In this document: piece by piece, positions 47,061-56,601 of the stretch
Numbering within the stretch: the stretch's first letter is position 1
How the letters are laid out: the number at the start of each line of letters is the position of its first letter
Assembly: GCF_035978755.1 (NCBI RefSeq)
Contig: NZ_CP108414.1
Span: 868,001-932,000, forward strand
Source of the DNA: Streptomyces sp. NBC_01298
GTDB taxonomy: Bacteria > Actinomycetota > Actinomycetes > Streptomycetales > Streptomycetaceae
Length of the DNA stretch: 64,000 bases
Reading direction: 5' to 3'
Program-made: the position numbers and the translations under genes
Notes under the pieces: model-generated
What the model was told of the DNA's origin: nothing
What the model saw: the letters and a program-made list of their open reading frames with translations, nothing else
Database searches by the model: none

Positions 47061-49709
47061 TCATGCCGCCTTCGGACCGGCGACCGCAGTACTGAGCGTG
47101 TGCTCGCCGGGACCCAGACCATGCGGCGGACGGCCGGAAAGTTCCACGGTTCCCGTGCAGCCCGCGGGCACGGTGACCTGCACGGTCATCGTGCCGTCGG
47201 CCTGTTCCCAGAACAGTGCCGCGGTACCGTAGGGGGTCTGATGGCGGGTCCGCGCCCAGGTGATGTCGCCGCCGGGACGCGGGCGGAAGACGAGTGCGCG
47301 CGAGCCGGGTGCGACGGGGACGATGCCGCCGACCACGCGGTGCAGCCAGTCGGCGACGGCTCCCAGGGCGTAGTGGTTGAAGGAGGTCATGCCGCCCGGA
47401 TTGAGGCTGCCGTCGGGGCGCAGGCTGTCCCAGCGCTCCCATATCGTCGTGGCGCCCTGGGTCACGGGGTAGAGCCACGAAGGGCACTCGGTCTGCCGCA
47501 GCAGCCGATAGGCGACGTCGAGATGGCCGGTATCGGTGAGGGCGTCGCAGATCAGCGGCGTTCCCACGAAGCCGGTGGCGATGCGGGCATCGCCGTCGAG
47601 GACGAGTCGGGCCAGCCGGTCACCGGCGGCCGGGCGCTGTGCGGGCGCGAGCAGATCGAAGGCGAGCCCGAGCGCGTAGGCGGTGGGAGTGTCGCTGGTC
47701 ATGCGCCCGGAGGGCAGTACGTACGCGCGCCGGAAGGCGGATACGACGTCGTCGGCGAGCTTCGTGTACCTCTGGGCGTCGGTCGCGTTGCCGAGTTCCG
47801 CCGCGGACCGGGCCAGGTGGCGGGCGGAATGGGCGAAGTACGCGGTGGCGACCAGGTACCGGTCGGTGAGCCCGGCGGCGGGGTCTTCCGGTGGCGCCGC
47901 GGGATCGAGCCAGTCGCCGAGCTGGAAGCCGGTGTCCCACAGGTGACCCGGGCCGGCCAGGCGCTCCTGCAGGTGGACCCAGGCCTTGCCCATGGGGTAG
48001 TGGCGGCGCAGGAGTTGAAGGTCTCCGAAGCGCTGGTAGAGCACCCAGGGGGTGAGGGTGGCGACGTCTCCCCAGGCGGCGCCCGGCTGGATGGGCGTCC
48101 ACATGGGTGCGCCGGGGATGACGGGGACGTACCAGGGCACCGTACCGTCGGGCAGTTGTTCCAGGCGGACGTCGGTGAGCCAGGAGTCGAGCATGCCGGC
48201 GCAGTCGTAGAGGAAACTCGCGGTGGGGGCGAAGACCTGGATGTCGCCGGTCCAGCCGAGGCGTTCGTCTCGCTGGGGGCAGTCGGTGGGGATGTCCACG
48301 AAGTTGCCGCGCATGCTCCACACGACGTTCTCGTGCAGCCGGTTGACCAGCGGGTCGCTGCACTCGAACCAGCCGGTGCGCCGCATGTCGGTGTGGTAGA
48401 CCCGGGCGGTCACCTCATCGGCATTCAATTCGCCTGGCCAGCCCGCGACTTCCGCGTAGCGAAACCCGTGCAGGGTGAAGCGGGGCTCCCATGTGTAGGG
48501 CCCGTCGCCGGACAGGACGAGGGTGTCGGTGGAGACCGCCTCGCGCAGTGGGCGCGTGGCGAGCTCCCCGTCCTGAAGCACTTCGGCGTGGCGCAGGGTG
48601 ATGGTGGTGTCGGCCGGGCCGTCGACGGTGATCCGGAGGCGGCCGACGAGGTTCTGGCCGAAGTCGAGAAGGTAACGACCCTCGCCGGTACGGGTGATGG
48701 CGACCGGGGCGATCTCCTGGGTCCGGCGCACCGGTGGGCCTTCAGGTGCGACCAGGGTGCGAGGGTCTCGCCGCCCGACGCGGACCCGCTTCCAGGAGCC
48801 GGTGTCGGCCGCGGACGGCGTGGACCAGGTGGGGTCGTCGAGTCGGGCGTCGAACGCCTCCCCCTCGTAGAGGCCGCTGGTCAGGATCGGTCCGGGGGCG
48901 GCGCTCCAGGAGGCGTCCGTGGCGATGACGGTGGTGGTGCCGTCGTCGTGGGTGATCTCCAGCTGGGCGATGAGGGACAGGTCGGTCCCGTAGATGTTGC
49001 GGGTGCCGCCGTCGAAGCCGTACCGGCCCCGGTACCAGCCGTCGCCGAGCCAGGCGCCGATGGTGTTGGTGCCCTCGGCGAGGTGATCGGTGACGTCGTA
49101 GGTGCGGTAGCGCAGCCGTTTCGGGTAGACGGTCCAGCCCGGGGCGAGTGCGTCGTCGCCGACGCGGCGGCCGTTGATCTCGGCCTCGTACAGTCCGTGC
49201 GCGGTGACGTAGAGACGGGCCCGGCTGATGGGCCGCTCGACGCGGAAGTCCTTGCGGACGCGTGCCGGGCGCCGCTCGGCGTCGTGGTCCTCCGGCCAGG
49301 CGGCACCGACGGGTACGGCCCGCCAGTCGGCGGGATCGAGCAGGCCAGCCTCGACGGCGGCGGGTTCGCTCCACCGGGACGGCCGGGCCGCGTCGCCGGT
49401 CCAGACCCGGACGCGGACGGCCACGCGCTCGCGTGAAGCAAGGTCTTCGCCGGGCCACGGGACGAGGACCGTCTCGGCGCTGTCGATACGGGCGGTGCGG
49501 TGGCGGTGGCCGCCGCGGTCGAGTTCGAGTTCGTACGCGTCCTGCGGTCCCGTGCCCGCCGGCAGCTCCCACGTCAGGCGCGGTGCGGCGGCGCCGATGC
49601 CGAGGCCGTCCGGCAGGTGCTCGAACGACACCGGACCGGGCTGAGCCGACGCCATGGGAGGCCTTTCCGCGAGCGGGCGGGCGAGGTGGGCGGTGGTGTC
49701 TGCCGTCAT
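47061..49709 (-). CDS. Alpha-L-rhamnosidase, glycoside hydrolase family 78
   Basis: 882 residues. N-terminal beta domains (about 20-430; SRARLYVTAHGLYEAEING, GQNLVGRLRI), (alpha/alpha)6 barrel (about 435-780) with the catalytic-acid motif CPQRDERLGWTGD, and a C-terminal beta domain (about 785-875). It removes terminal alpha-L-rhamnose from plant or microbial glycosides. No signal peptide, so it works on imported substrate. ATG at 49709 overlaps the permease stop by 4 bp; the longer frame to 50516 lies inside the permease. Product rhamnose feeds the rha genes 10 kb away. Confidence 0.92.
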   Translation of the reverse strand: MTADTTAHLARPLAERPPMASAQPGPVSFEHLPDGLGIGAAAPRLTWELPAGTGPQDAYELELDRGGHRHRTARIDSAETVLVPWPGEDLASRERVAVRVRVWTGDAARPSRWSEPAAVEAGLLDPADWRAVPVGAAWPEDHDAERRPARVRKDFRVERPISRARLYVTAHGLYEAEINGRRVGDDALAPGWTVYPKRLRYRTYDVTDHLAEGTNTIGAWLGDGWYRGRYGFDGGTRNIYGTDLSLIAQLEITHDDGTTTVIATDASWSAAPGPILTSGLYEGEAFDARLDDPTWSTPSAADTGSWKRVRVGRRDPRTLVAPEGPPVRRTQEIAPVAITRTGEGRYLLDFGQNLVGRLRITVDGPADTTITLRHAEVLQDGELATRPLREAVSTDTLVLSGDGPYTWEPRFTLHGFRYAEVAGWPGELNADEVTARVYHTDMRRTGWFECSDPLVNRLHENVVWSMRGNFVDIPTDCPQRDERLGWTGDIQVFAPTASFLYDCAGMLDSWLTDVRLEQLPDGTVPWYVPVIPGAPMWTPIQPGAAWGDVATLTPWVLYQRFGDLQLLRRHYPMGKAWVHLQERLAGPGHLWDTGFQLGDWLDPAAPPEDPAAGLTDRYLVATAYFAHSARHLARSAAELGNATDAQRYTKLADDVVSAFRRAYVLPSGRMTSDTPTAYALGLAFDLLAPAQRPAAGDRLARLVLDGDARIATGFVGTPLICDALTDTGHLDVAYRLLRQTECPSWLYPVTQGATTIWERWDSLRPDGSLNPGGMTSFNHYALGAVADWLHRVVGGIVPVAPGSRALVFRPRPGGDITWARTRHQTPYGTAALFWEQADGTMTVQVTVPAGCTGTVELSGRPPHGLGPGEHTLSTAVAGPKAA

Positions 49710-50614
49710 CCCTTCACCGCTCCGCCGGTCAGGCCCTTCATCACCTTCTGGTTGAGGAAGAGGTAGATCGCCAGGGTGCCGAAGACGTTGATGCAGATCG
49801 CCGCGAAGAGCGGACCGTACTGCGTCGCACCGAAGTCGGCCGTGAAGTTGAGCAGGCCGACCTGGACGGTCCGCAGGTCCTGGCTGTTGGTGAAGGTCAG
49901 CGCGATCAGCAGGTCGTTCCAGATGAAGAAGAACTGGACGAGGGCGACGGTGAGGACCGCGTTGCGGACCACGGGCAGGCTGATGGTCCAGAAGGCGCGC
50001 AGGATGCCGGCTCCGTCGATGGTGGCGGCCTCGAACAGCTCCCTGGGCACGGTCTTGTAATAGGTGGCCATCATGAACACCGTGAGCGGCAGTCCGGTGC
50101 CCGTGTAGGTGAGGATCAGCGGCCACAGGGTGCCCGAGAGACCGGTCTGGAAGTAGAGGGTGAACAGGGGCAGGAGGATCATCTGCGGGGGCACCATCAT
50201 GCCCACCAGGAAGACCACCAGGGTCAGGCTCCGCCCCTTCCACACCATGATCTGCAGGGCGAAGCCGGCAGCGGTGCCCAGGAGCAGGATGAGGGCCAGG
50301 GACGGGACGACCGCCATCACGCTGTTCTGGACGTAGAGGCCGATGTTTCCGGTCGTCCACGCCTCCGTGTAGTTCCCCCACTCCCAGGTGGTCGGCAGGC
50401 TCCAGCTCGGGTTGTTCAGGTAGTCGGCGTTGGACTTGACCGAGGTGAGGAACATCCACACGAGCGGATAGGTCTCGACGACCAGGAGCAGGGCGACGAC
50501 GACGCGCATCACCCACGGCCGGGCTCTTCCGCGGCGGCGCGGCGGGCGGCCTGCGGCCGGGAGACCGCGGCGGTGCCCGCGCGGAGTGGACTTCAGGGGT
50601 GTGTCAACGGCCAT
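49706..50614 (-). CDS. Carbohydrate ABC permease (CUT1, MalG-like)
   Basis: 302 residues, six membrane helices. The EAA loop ELFEAATIDGAGILRAFWTISLP is intact. A basic N-terminal stretch (about 1-35) precedes the first helix. Coupled to the GH78 gene by a 4-bp overlap and 3 bp after the other permease. Confidence 0.93.
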   Translation of the reverse strand: MAVDTPLKSTPRGHRRGLPAAGRPPRRRGRARPWVMRVVVALLLVVETYPLVWMFLTSVKSNADYLNNPSWSLPTTWEWGNYTEAWTTGNIGLYVQNSVMAVVPSLALILLLGTAAGFALQIMVWKGRSLTLVVFLVGMMVPPQMILLPLFTLYFQTGLSGTLWPLILTYTGTGLPLTVFMMATYYKTVPRELFEAATIDGAGILRAFWTISLPVVRNAVLTVALVQFFFIWNDLLIALTFTNSQDLRTVQVGLLNFTADFGATQYGPLFAAICINVFGTLAIYLFLNQKVMKGLTGGAVKG

Positions 50615-50617
50615 GGG

Positions 50618-51502
50618 TCAGCCCTTCGTGAGGTCGCGCCGCGTGAGGCGGAAGACGACCAGCGACACCAGCAGGCTCACCACGGTCAGCAGGAGCGCGA
50701 TGGTGCTGCCGTAGCCGTATTCGCCGTAGGTGAAGGACGTCTGGAACATGTACAGGGTCAGTGGGGTCGTGGAGCTGCCCGGGCCGCCGTTGGTGAGGGC
50801 GACGACGGCGTCGAAGATCTTCAGGGTTCCGTTGATGCTGAAGATCAGCGACGACATCAGGACCGGGAAGGACAGCGGCAGCACGATGTGGCGTACGAGT
50901 CGCAGGCCCGAAGCCCCGTCCAGGCGTGCGGACTCCAGCACCTCGTCGGGTATGTCCACGAGGCCGGCGAACAGCAGCACGGCGTAGAAGCCCATGGAAC
51001 GCCAGATCTCCATCACGATCAGCACCCAGAAGGCGGTGCCGCCGCTCGCGAACCAGTCGACCGGTTCCAGTCCGAGGGCGCCCAGGAGGGAGTTGACCGG
51101 TCCGGGCTGCGGGGCGACCTGGAACAGGTTCTGGAAGAGCAGTCCCACGGCGACGGTGGGCAGCACCACGGGGAAGAAGACCAGGGTGCGCACGAGCGCC
51201 GACGCCCGCTTGAGGTGGAAGACGTACAGCAGGGCGAGCAGGTAGCCGGCGAGCACCTGGCCGATCGTGACGACGAAGGAGAACTTGAGGGTGAACCACA
51301 AGGCCTCGTGGACGGCGGGGTCGGTCAACAGGCGCTCGAAGTTGGCCAGTCCGTTGCCGGTGAAGCCGTCGATGGAGTTGCCCTTGGTGAAGGAGTACCC
51401 CAGTGACCACACCATCGGGACCAGCATGATGAGGGAGTAGACGAGCAGGGCGGGGCCCAGGAGGATCAGGATGGCCCTGCGGTCACCGAGTACACGGTGC
51501 AT
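50618..51502 (-). CDS. Carbohydrate ABC permease (CUT1, MalF-like)
   Basis: 294 residues, six membrane helices, EAA loop DEVLESARLDGASGLRLVRHIVLP. Partner of the permease downstream. No ATPase gene is present in the operon; Streptomyces sugar importers commonly share the MsiK ATPase, which is the likely energiser here. Confidence 0.93.
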   Translation of the reverse strand: MHRVLGDRRAILILLGPALLVYSLIMLVPMVWSLGYSFTKGNSIDGFTGNGLANFERLLTDPAVHEALWFTLKFSFVVTIGQVLAGYLLALLYVFHLKRASALVRTLVFFPVVLPTVAVGLLFQNLFQVAPQPGPVNSLLGALGLEPVDWFASGGTAFWVLIVMEIWRSMGFYAVLLFAGLVDIPDEVLESARLDGASGLRLVRHIVLPLSFPVLMSSLIFSINGTLKIFDAVVALTNGGPGSSTTPLTLYMFQTSFTYGEYGYGSTIALLLTVVSLLVSLVVFRLTRRDLTKG

Positions 51503-51627
51503 AGGTGGTGTCCAGTTCGTCGAGGTGGTGGGGCGCGGGCGGCAGGGCTCGGAAGCCCGGGCGATGGCGCCGCGGGACTCCCGAGCCGGTCGGGGCCGCT
51601 CGCCGCCCGGCTTGCCGGCCTACGGGC

Positions 51628-52944
51628 CTACTGGTTCTTCAGGGCGTCCTGGACGGTCTGCATGAACTGCTGGGGGCTCATGCTTCCGTTGACCAGCGAC
51701 GCCGCGTTGGAGGTGCTCACGGTGGTGGCCTTGGTCCCGAACAGCGCCTCGAACCAGAGGACGTTCTGCTTCGAGTCACCGATGGTCTTGCGGATCTGCG
51801 CGGTGACCGCGTTGGCGTCCTGGACGGGCGTGTTCGTCTTGAAGCCCGAGATCGTTCCCGCGTCCTTGAGCGCCGTGCTGCCGTAGTTCTTGGCGATGCA
51901 GGCCACCCAGTCCCCCGTCTTGCCGTCGAAGGACTTCGCGCCCAGGGTGATGCCCAGACCCACGTTGGACGGGTACTGGTCGGCGGAGCCCTTGCCGCCG
52001 GCGACCGTGGGGAACGGCATGAAACCGATGTTCTCGACGCCGACCGTGTTCACCTTCGGGTCGGCGATGTTGGCCAGCGCCCAGCTGCCCATGTAGAACA
52101 TGGCGGCCTTGCCGGAGAGGAACTGGTTCATGGCGACGTCGTAGCTGATGGAGGCGACGCCCTCACCGAAGTACCCCTTCTTGCCGAGGTCGGCGATCTC
52201 CTGGGCGGCCTTCACGTAGGCGGGGTCGGTGAGCTTGGCCTTTCCGCTCCGGATGTCCTGGAGCGCGTCCGGGCCCAGGCTGCGGTAGAGGTAGCCGCTC
52301 AGCACACGGGTCAGCGGCCACCCCTCCTTGCCCGCGGCGGAGAACGGCTGCACGCCGCCGGCCCGCAGCTTCTCCGCGCTCGCGGTGAGCTCGTCCCAGG
52401 TGGTGGGAACGGCCACGCCGCGGTCCTGGAAGAGCTTCTTGTTGTAGAAGATCCCCTCGATGTTGTACTCGTACGGCAGCACGCTGACCTTGCCGTCGTA
52501 CAGCGCCTTGATCGTGGAGACGGCCGCCGGCTGGAGCTGGTCGTACACACCGAGGAGCGACAGCTCTCCTTCCAGGTCCGCGATCTTGCCGGACTTGTCG
52601 AGCTGACCGGTGAGGGCGGGAGAGTTGCCCGCGGCGAACTGGACCGGGAGCGCGTCCTGTCCGGCGAGGAGCTGCAGCTTCTGGTCGAGGCTGCTCTGCG
52701 GCACGTTCTCGACCTTGAGCGGACGCGCCTTGTTCTCCGCGGCGCACGCCTCCTTGGAGAGGGTGGTCAGCACGTTCTTGACGGTGGTGTTCTCCGTTGC
52801 GCTCAGGTAGCTGAACTCCTTGGGCGCGGCCGCGGTGCTGCCGCCGGTGCCCCCGCAGGCGGTGACGAGCAGGGCGACCGAGGCGGTGCCGGCCGTGAAG
52901 GCGGTCCGGCGCGCTCGGCGGGCACGGCGCGGGTTGTTGGACAC
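51628..52944 (-). CDS. Sugar ABC transporter substrate-binding lipoprotein
   Basis: 438 residues. Signal peptide with Arg-rich n-region (RRARRARR) and lipobox LLVTAC, lipid-carrying C30. The mature part is an extracellular-binding-protein family 1 fold (YNIEGIFYNKKLFQDRGV, AMFYMGSWALANI). The GTG start at 52944 has GGGAGA upstream. First gene of the import/glycosidase operon, with a LacI-type operator about 110 bp upstream. Ligand likely a rhamnose-containing glycoside, by context. Confidence 0.92.
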   Translation of the reverse strand: MSNNPRRARRARRTAFTAGTASVALLVTACGGTGGSTAAAPKEFSYLSATENTTVKNVLTTLSKEACAAENKARPLKVENVPQSSLDQKLQLLAGQDALPVQFAAGNSPALTGQLDKSGKIADLEGELSLLGVYDQLQPAAVSTIKALYDGKVSVLPYEYNIEGIFYNKKLFQDRGVAVPTTWDELTASAEKLRAGGVQPFSAAGKEGWPLTRVLSGYLYRSLGPDALQDIRSGKAKLTDPAYVKAAQEIADLGKKGYFGEGVASISYDVAMNQFLSGKAAMFYMGSWALANIADPKVNTVGVENIGFMPFPTVAGGKGSADQYPSNVGLGITLGAKSFDGKTGDWVACIAKNYGSTALKDAGTISGFKTNTPVQDANAVTAQIRKTIGDSKQNVLWFEALFGTKATTVSTSNAASLVNGSMSPQQFMQTVQDALKNQ

Positions 52945-53047
52945 AGAGGTCTCCCTGTCATCGGTACGGAGAGGTGGGTGGTGAGGAGAGAGGAGAGAGG
53001 AGAAAGGCCGTCGGAAGTGGCGACGGGCGGACCCTCGGCGAGAAAGT

Positions 53048-53065
53048 GTGTAGAACGTTCTCCAC
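53048..53065. promoter_or_regulatory. LacI-type operator upstream of the sugar-import operon
   Basis: GTGTAGAACGTTCTCCAC is an 18-bp CG-centred palindrome with one mismatched pair, in the 268-bp space between the binding-protein gene and the divergent LacI gene. Confidence 0.65.
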
Positions 53066-53212
53066 TCGGGTGGCTCAAACACTGCGCCCCTTCCTCGCGA
53101 AGAGTCAAGACACGGATCTGTAACTCCTGCGAAATAAGCCCTTGGCGTTGACGTACTGTGCCGTTAGCGATGTAGACCGTTGCATTGCGAGGCGAGATCG
53201 GAGTGATGGCCC

Positions 53213-54256
53213 ATGGACGCGACGCCGAAGCCCAAGAAGCGGGTGACGATCACCGATGTCGCACGGCACGCCGGCGTGTCCACTGCCGCGGTCTCGAAGG
53301 TCCTGCGCAACGCGTACGGATCGAGTCCGGCGATGCGGGAGAAGGTCCACGCGGCCATGGCCGAGCTGGACTACCGGCCCCACACCGCGGCACGCGGCAT
53401 GAGGGGCCGGACCTACACCGTCGGCGTCCTGCTGGACAACATCCGCAACGCGTTCTTCGCCGACATCCTCGACGGAATCCACGACGAGCTGCAGGACGGC
53501 GCGTACACCGTGATGATCGGCGCGGCGGGGTTCGGCGCCGAGGCCCAGACCCGGACCGTTCGCGCCATGGTGGACCGCCAGATGGACGGCCTCGTCCTCA
53601 TCGCCCCGGGCTGCCCGCGTCCCGAGGTCCTGGCGACGGCCGCGACCACACCGACCGTCGTCATCGGCCATCACGACACAGCGGACGCGCACGACTCGGT
53701 GGTGGACGCCGACGGCATCGGAGCGGGCCTGGTCGTGGACCATCTCACCGAGCTGGGCCACCGGGACATCGCATTGGTCTCCGCGTCCGGGACCAAGGCC
53801 GGCGCCTGGCGGCGGACCCCGGAAGCCGTATTGACCAGCGGTTACCTGGCGGCCATGGACCACCACGGCCTGGGGGCGCACGCCCGTGTCCAGCATGCCG
53901 CCTACTCCGACGAGGGCGGCTTCGAAGCGGGCATGGCCCTGCTGACGGCGCGGCGCCCACCGACCGCCATCATGGCGGGCGCCGACGTCGCGGCGCTCGG
54001 CATCTACCGGGCCGCGCACGAGCTCGGCCTGCGCATCCCGCGGGACCTGTCGCTGGTCGGCTACAACAACACCGCCCTCGCGGCCCTGGCTCCCGTACAG
54101 CTCACCAGCGTCGACCAGGCGGGACACACCATGGGGGCCACCGCGGCACGCATGCTCATCGACCGCGTGGAGGGCCGACGGGACCGGGCCATGCAGACCA
54201 CCATGACGCCGCGCCTGGTGGTGCGCGGCAGCACGACGGCGCCGCGAGCCCGTTAG
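53213..54256 (+). CDS. LacI-family regulator of the glycoside import operon
   Basis: 347 residues. HTH about 10-32 (VTITDVARHAGVSTAAVSKVL) and effector domain (GVLLDNIRNAFFADILDGI, VIGHHDTADAH, GADVAALGIYRAAHELG, LSLVGYNNTALA). ATG at 53213 has GGAGTG upstream. Divergent from the SBP-permease-GH78-GH3 operon with a LacI-type palindrome between, so repression of that operon is likely. It differs in its HTH recognition helix from the rhamnose regulator, matching the different operator. Confidence 0.9.
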   Translation: MDATPKPKKRVTITDVARHAGVSTAAVSKVLRNAYGSSPAMREKVHAAMAELDYRPHTAARGMRGRTYTVGVLLDNIRNAFFADILDGIHDELQDGAYTVMIGAAGFGAEAQTRTVRAMVDRQMDGLVLIAPGCPRPEVLATAATTPTVVIGHHDTADAHDSVVDADGIGAGLVVDHLTELGHRDIALVSASGTKAGAWRRTPEAVLTSGYLAAMDHHGLGAHARVQHAAYSDEGGFEAGMALLTARRPPTAIMAGADVAALGIYRAAHELGLRIPRDLSLVGYNNTALAALAPVQLTSVDQAGHTMGATAARMLIDRVEGRRDRAMQTTMTPRLVVRGSTTAPRAR

Positions 54257-54560
54257 ACCACGGCCGACACCTCCTCGTTGTCCCGCCTGCGGGGAGGACA
54301 GCGCGACGCGCCAGGCAGTGTGTGGGGGCATGGCTGAAGTCCGGAACGCAGGGCCGAGGAAGCGGGAGGGCGAGGTTGGCCCTGGCGCCCGGGCGGCGGG
54401 GGTGTCATCGGCGCGTGCGCTCGATGTACACGACTATGGGCGGTCCGAGATGCTTTGCCCACCCACTGCGTGATTCATGTTCCTGATGCTGATCATCTGT
54501 CGCATGGATGGGTGCCCCTGGACAGGCCCCGTCAGGTCGGCCCGTGTGGCACCCCGCGCT
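54257..54560. other. Gene-free gap between convergent LacI and LysR genes
   Basis: No ORF or RNA that I can support. A weak stem (TCCCGC/GCGGGGA near 54281-54295) may act in termination. Confidence 0.4.
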
Positions 54561-55478
54561 TCAGGCCCCGGGCGCGTCCCCCATGCGTCGGCCGACGCGC
54601 GCGGCCGTCTCGCGCAGCCAGATGTGGGCGGCGTCGTGGGTGTGGACGGGATGCCACCAGAGCGCCTCACGCAGCGGCACCGCCTCGTACGGCGGTTCCA
54701 AGACGCGCACGGCCGTGAACGGCGCGAGGAGCTCGGCCAGACGGGCTTGGACCAGGGCGATCCTGCGGGTGCCGGCCACCAGGAGCGGGAGGAGCTGGAA
54801 GCTGTCGACGGAGACCTCGACCCGGGGCTCGATGCCGAGCATGCCCAGTTGCCGCACCGCGGGAGCGTCGTACGTCCGCCGGTAGGCGACCCATGGCAGA
54901 CGGGCGAGATCCTGGCGGGTGAGGTGCTCTTCGACGCTCGGATGATCGTCCGAGACGATGAAGACCCAGCGGTCGTCGTAGAGATCGGTGGCCGGGAAAT
55001 CACTGATGACCCCGTGCGGCATCAGTACGCCGTCGGTGGCGCTGAGCAGGCTGGCCGTGTCGTCGACGACGGTGACGGGCGTCTGGGTGAAGCGCAGCCG
55101 GATGCCGGGGGCTTCCTCGTGTACGACGCGGGCGAACTCGGCTCCGAAGACGGCGACGGCGTAGTCGGACGCCACCAGACTGAACTCCCGGCTCTCCTTG
55201 GCGGGATCGAAGCTCGCCTGGCTGGAGAAGAGCCGCTCCAGCACGTCGTATGCGGTGGAGGTGCGGTCGAGCAGCACCTGCCCGAGGGCGGTGAGCTCGT
55301 AGTGGCCGCCGACCCGGGCGAGCAGGTCGTCGTCGAAGTGACGGCGCAATCGCCCCAGGGCGGCGCTCATGGCCGGCTGGCTGAGCCCGACGCGCTGCCC
55401 GGCCCGCGTGACGTTGCGCTCCTCCAGCAGGGCGCGCAGAGCCACCACGAGGTTGAGGTCCAGACGGGCCAGATTCAC
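54561..55478 (-). CDS. LysR-family regulator
   Basis: 305 residues. N-terminal HTH (DLNLVVALRALLEERNVTRA, LSQPAMSAALGRLRRHF) with NodD/aromatic-regulator-like wording, and a substrate-binding domain (about 90-295). GTG at 55478 has AAGGGGA upstream. Divergent from the catabolic operon with inverted repeats between, so it is the probable activator responding to an aromatic substrate or intermediate. Confidence 0.9.
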   Translation of the reverse strand: MNLARLDLNLVVALRALLEERNVTRAGQRVGLSQPAMSAALGRLRRHFDDDLLARVGGHYELTALGQVLLDRTSTAYDVLERLFSSQASFDPAKESREFSLVASDYAVAVFGAEFARVVHEEAPGIRLRFTQTPVTVVDDTASLLSATDGVLMPHGVISDFPATDLYDDRWVFIVSDDHPSVEEHLTRQDLARLPWVAYRRTYDAPAVRQLGMLGIEPRVEVSVDSFQLLPLLVAGTRRIALVQARLAELLAPFTAVRVLEPPYEAVPLREALWWHPVHTHDAAHIWLRETAARVGRRMGDAPGA

Positions 55479-55519
55479 GGCATTTCCCCTTGCTGTTCGG
55501 GCGCCGACCGTGGGGTATC

Positions 55520-55545
55520 CATCCGACGGATGACAACCATCCGAA
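55520..55545. promoter_or_regulatory. Candidate LysR binding site: inverted repeat plus half-site
   Basis: CATCCGACGGATG (55520-55532) is a perfect 6-bp inverted repeat, and CATCCGAA (55538-55545) repeats the left arm. Recognition site plus activation half-site is a normal LysR layout. Confidence 0.55.
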
Positions 55546-55605
55546 CAATCGATTTCCCTGATCAAGGTGGCAGGTCCAGATTAGTCCCATCGCAATCAGG
55601 AGGAC

Positions 55606-56601
55606 ATGTCCGTGAAACCTGGATCCCCGTCCGCGCTCTTTGCCGGACCTTTCGCCCTCGCGACGCTTTCCGTCCCGGAGGGGCCCGCCTTCCCCGCCCT
55701 GCTCACCCCGGACGCCCAGGTGCTCGACCTGCGGATCGCCCTGGGCGATGCGCAGGTGACCGCCGTGGGTCTGCTGGAGAACTGGGAGGCCACGCTGCCG
55801 AGGCTGCGGGCCCTGGCCGAAGAGGACCGCACCGATCGCAGGCCCCTTTCGGAGCACCGGGTGCACGCGCCGGTCGAGCCTCGCCAGGTGTTCCAGTCGG
55901 GCGCCAACTACCGGCAGCACGTGATCGACCTGCACGTGGCGCACCGGGCCCCGGATGACGAACGCTCCGAGGAGGAACGGCGCGCGGAGGCTGCAGAGAT
56001 CATGGACCGCCGGGCGGCCGAGGACCTTCCCTACGTCTTCATCGGCCTGCCGAGCTCCCTCACCGGCCCGTACGACGACGTCACCCTCCCCGCCTGGGCC
56101 GAGAAGCCCGACTGGGAACTGGAACTGGCGGCCGTGATCGGCCGTCCCGCCTACCGGGTCTCCGTGGAGGAGGCGATGGAACGCGTCGCCGGCTACACGA
56201 TCGCCAACGATCTGACCGACCGGTCGACCGTCTTCCGCCGGGACATGCCGCAGATCGGCACCGACTGGCTGCGCAGCAAGAACGCGCCGGGCTTCACCCC
56301 TCTCGGGCCCTGGATCGTGCCCGCCGAGTCGATCGCGGACACCGGTGACCTGCGGCTGACGCTGAAGCTCAACGGCGACACCATGCAGGACGAGTCCACC
56401 AAGGACATGATCTTCAGCGTGGCCCGCGTGGTCTCCTACATCTCACAGACCGCCCGGCTCCTCCCCGGCGACCTGGTGCTCACCGGCTCCCCGGCGGGCA
56501 ACGGCATGCACTGGGGCCGGCTGCTGCGCGACGGCGATGTCATGGACGGCGCCATCACGGGCCTCGGCGCGCAGCGCACCCGCTGTATCGCGGAGGCGTG
56601 A
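55606..56601 (+). CDS. Fumarylacetoacetate hydrolase-family protein
   Basis: 331 residues. FAH-fold catalytic domain about 95-325 with metal ligands in the stretch WELELAAVIGR and later TGSPAGNGM. An N-terminal domain (about 1-90) precedes it. Reactions of the family are hydrolysis or decarboxylation of 3-oxo or 2-hydroxy-dienoate acids; the substrate is unknown. AGGAGG ends only 2 bp before the ATG at 55606 but 8 bp before an in-frame GTG at 55612, so the true start may be that GTG. First gene of the catabolic operon. Confidence 0.88.
   Translation: MSVKPGSPSALFAGPFALATLSVPEGPAFPALLTPDAQVLDLRIALGDAQVTAVGLLENWEATLPRLRALAEEDRTDRRPLSEHRVHAPVEPRQVFQSGANYRQHVIDLHVAHRAPDDERSEEERRAEAAEIMDRRAAEDLPYVFIGLPSSLTGPYDDVTLPAWAEKPDWELELAAVIGRPAYRVSVEEAMERVAGYTIANDLTDRSTVFRRDMPQIGTDWLRSKNAPGFTPLGPWIVPAESIADTGDLRLTLKLNGDTMQDESTKDMIFSVARVVSYISQTARLLPGDLVLTGSPAGNGMHWGRLLRDGDVMDGAITGLGAQRTRCIAEA

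Noticed and set aside
46986..49436. 816-codon frame antisense to the rhamnosidase gene
   Set aside because: Gly/Val/Arg-rich shadow without motifs; GH78 on the other strand is full length.
54257..54560. Small RNA or gene in the LacI-LysR gap
   Set aside because: No ORF with ribosome site and only weak stems; nothing specific enough to call.
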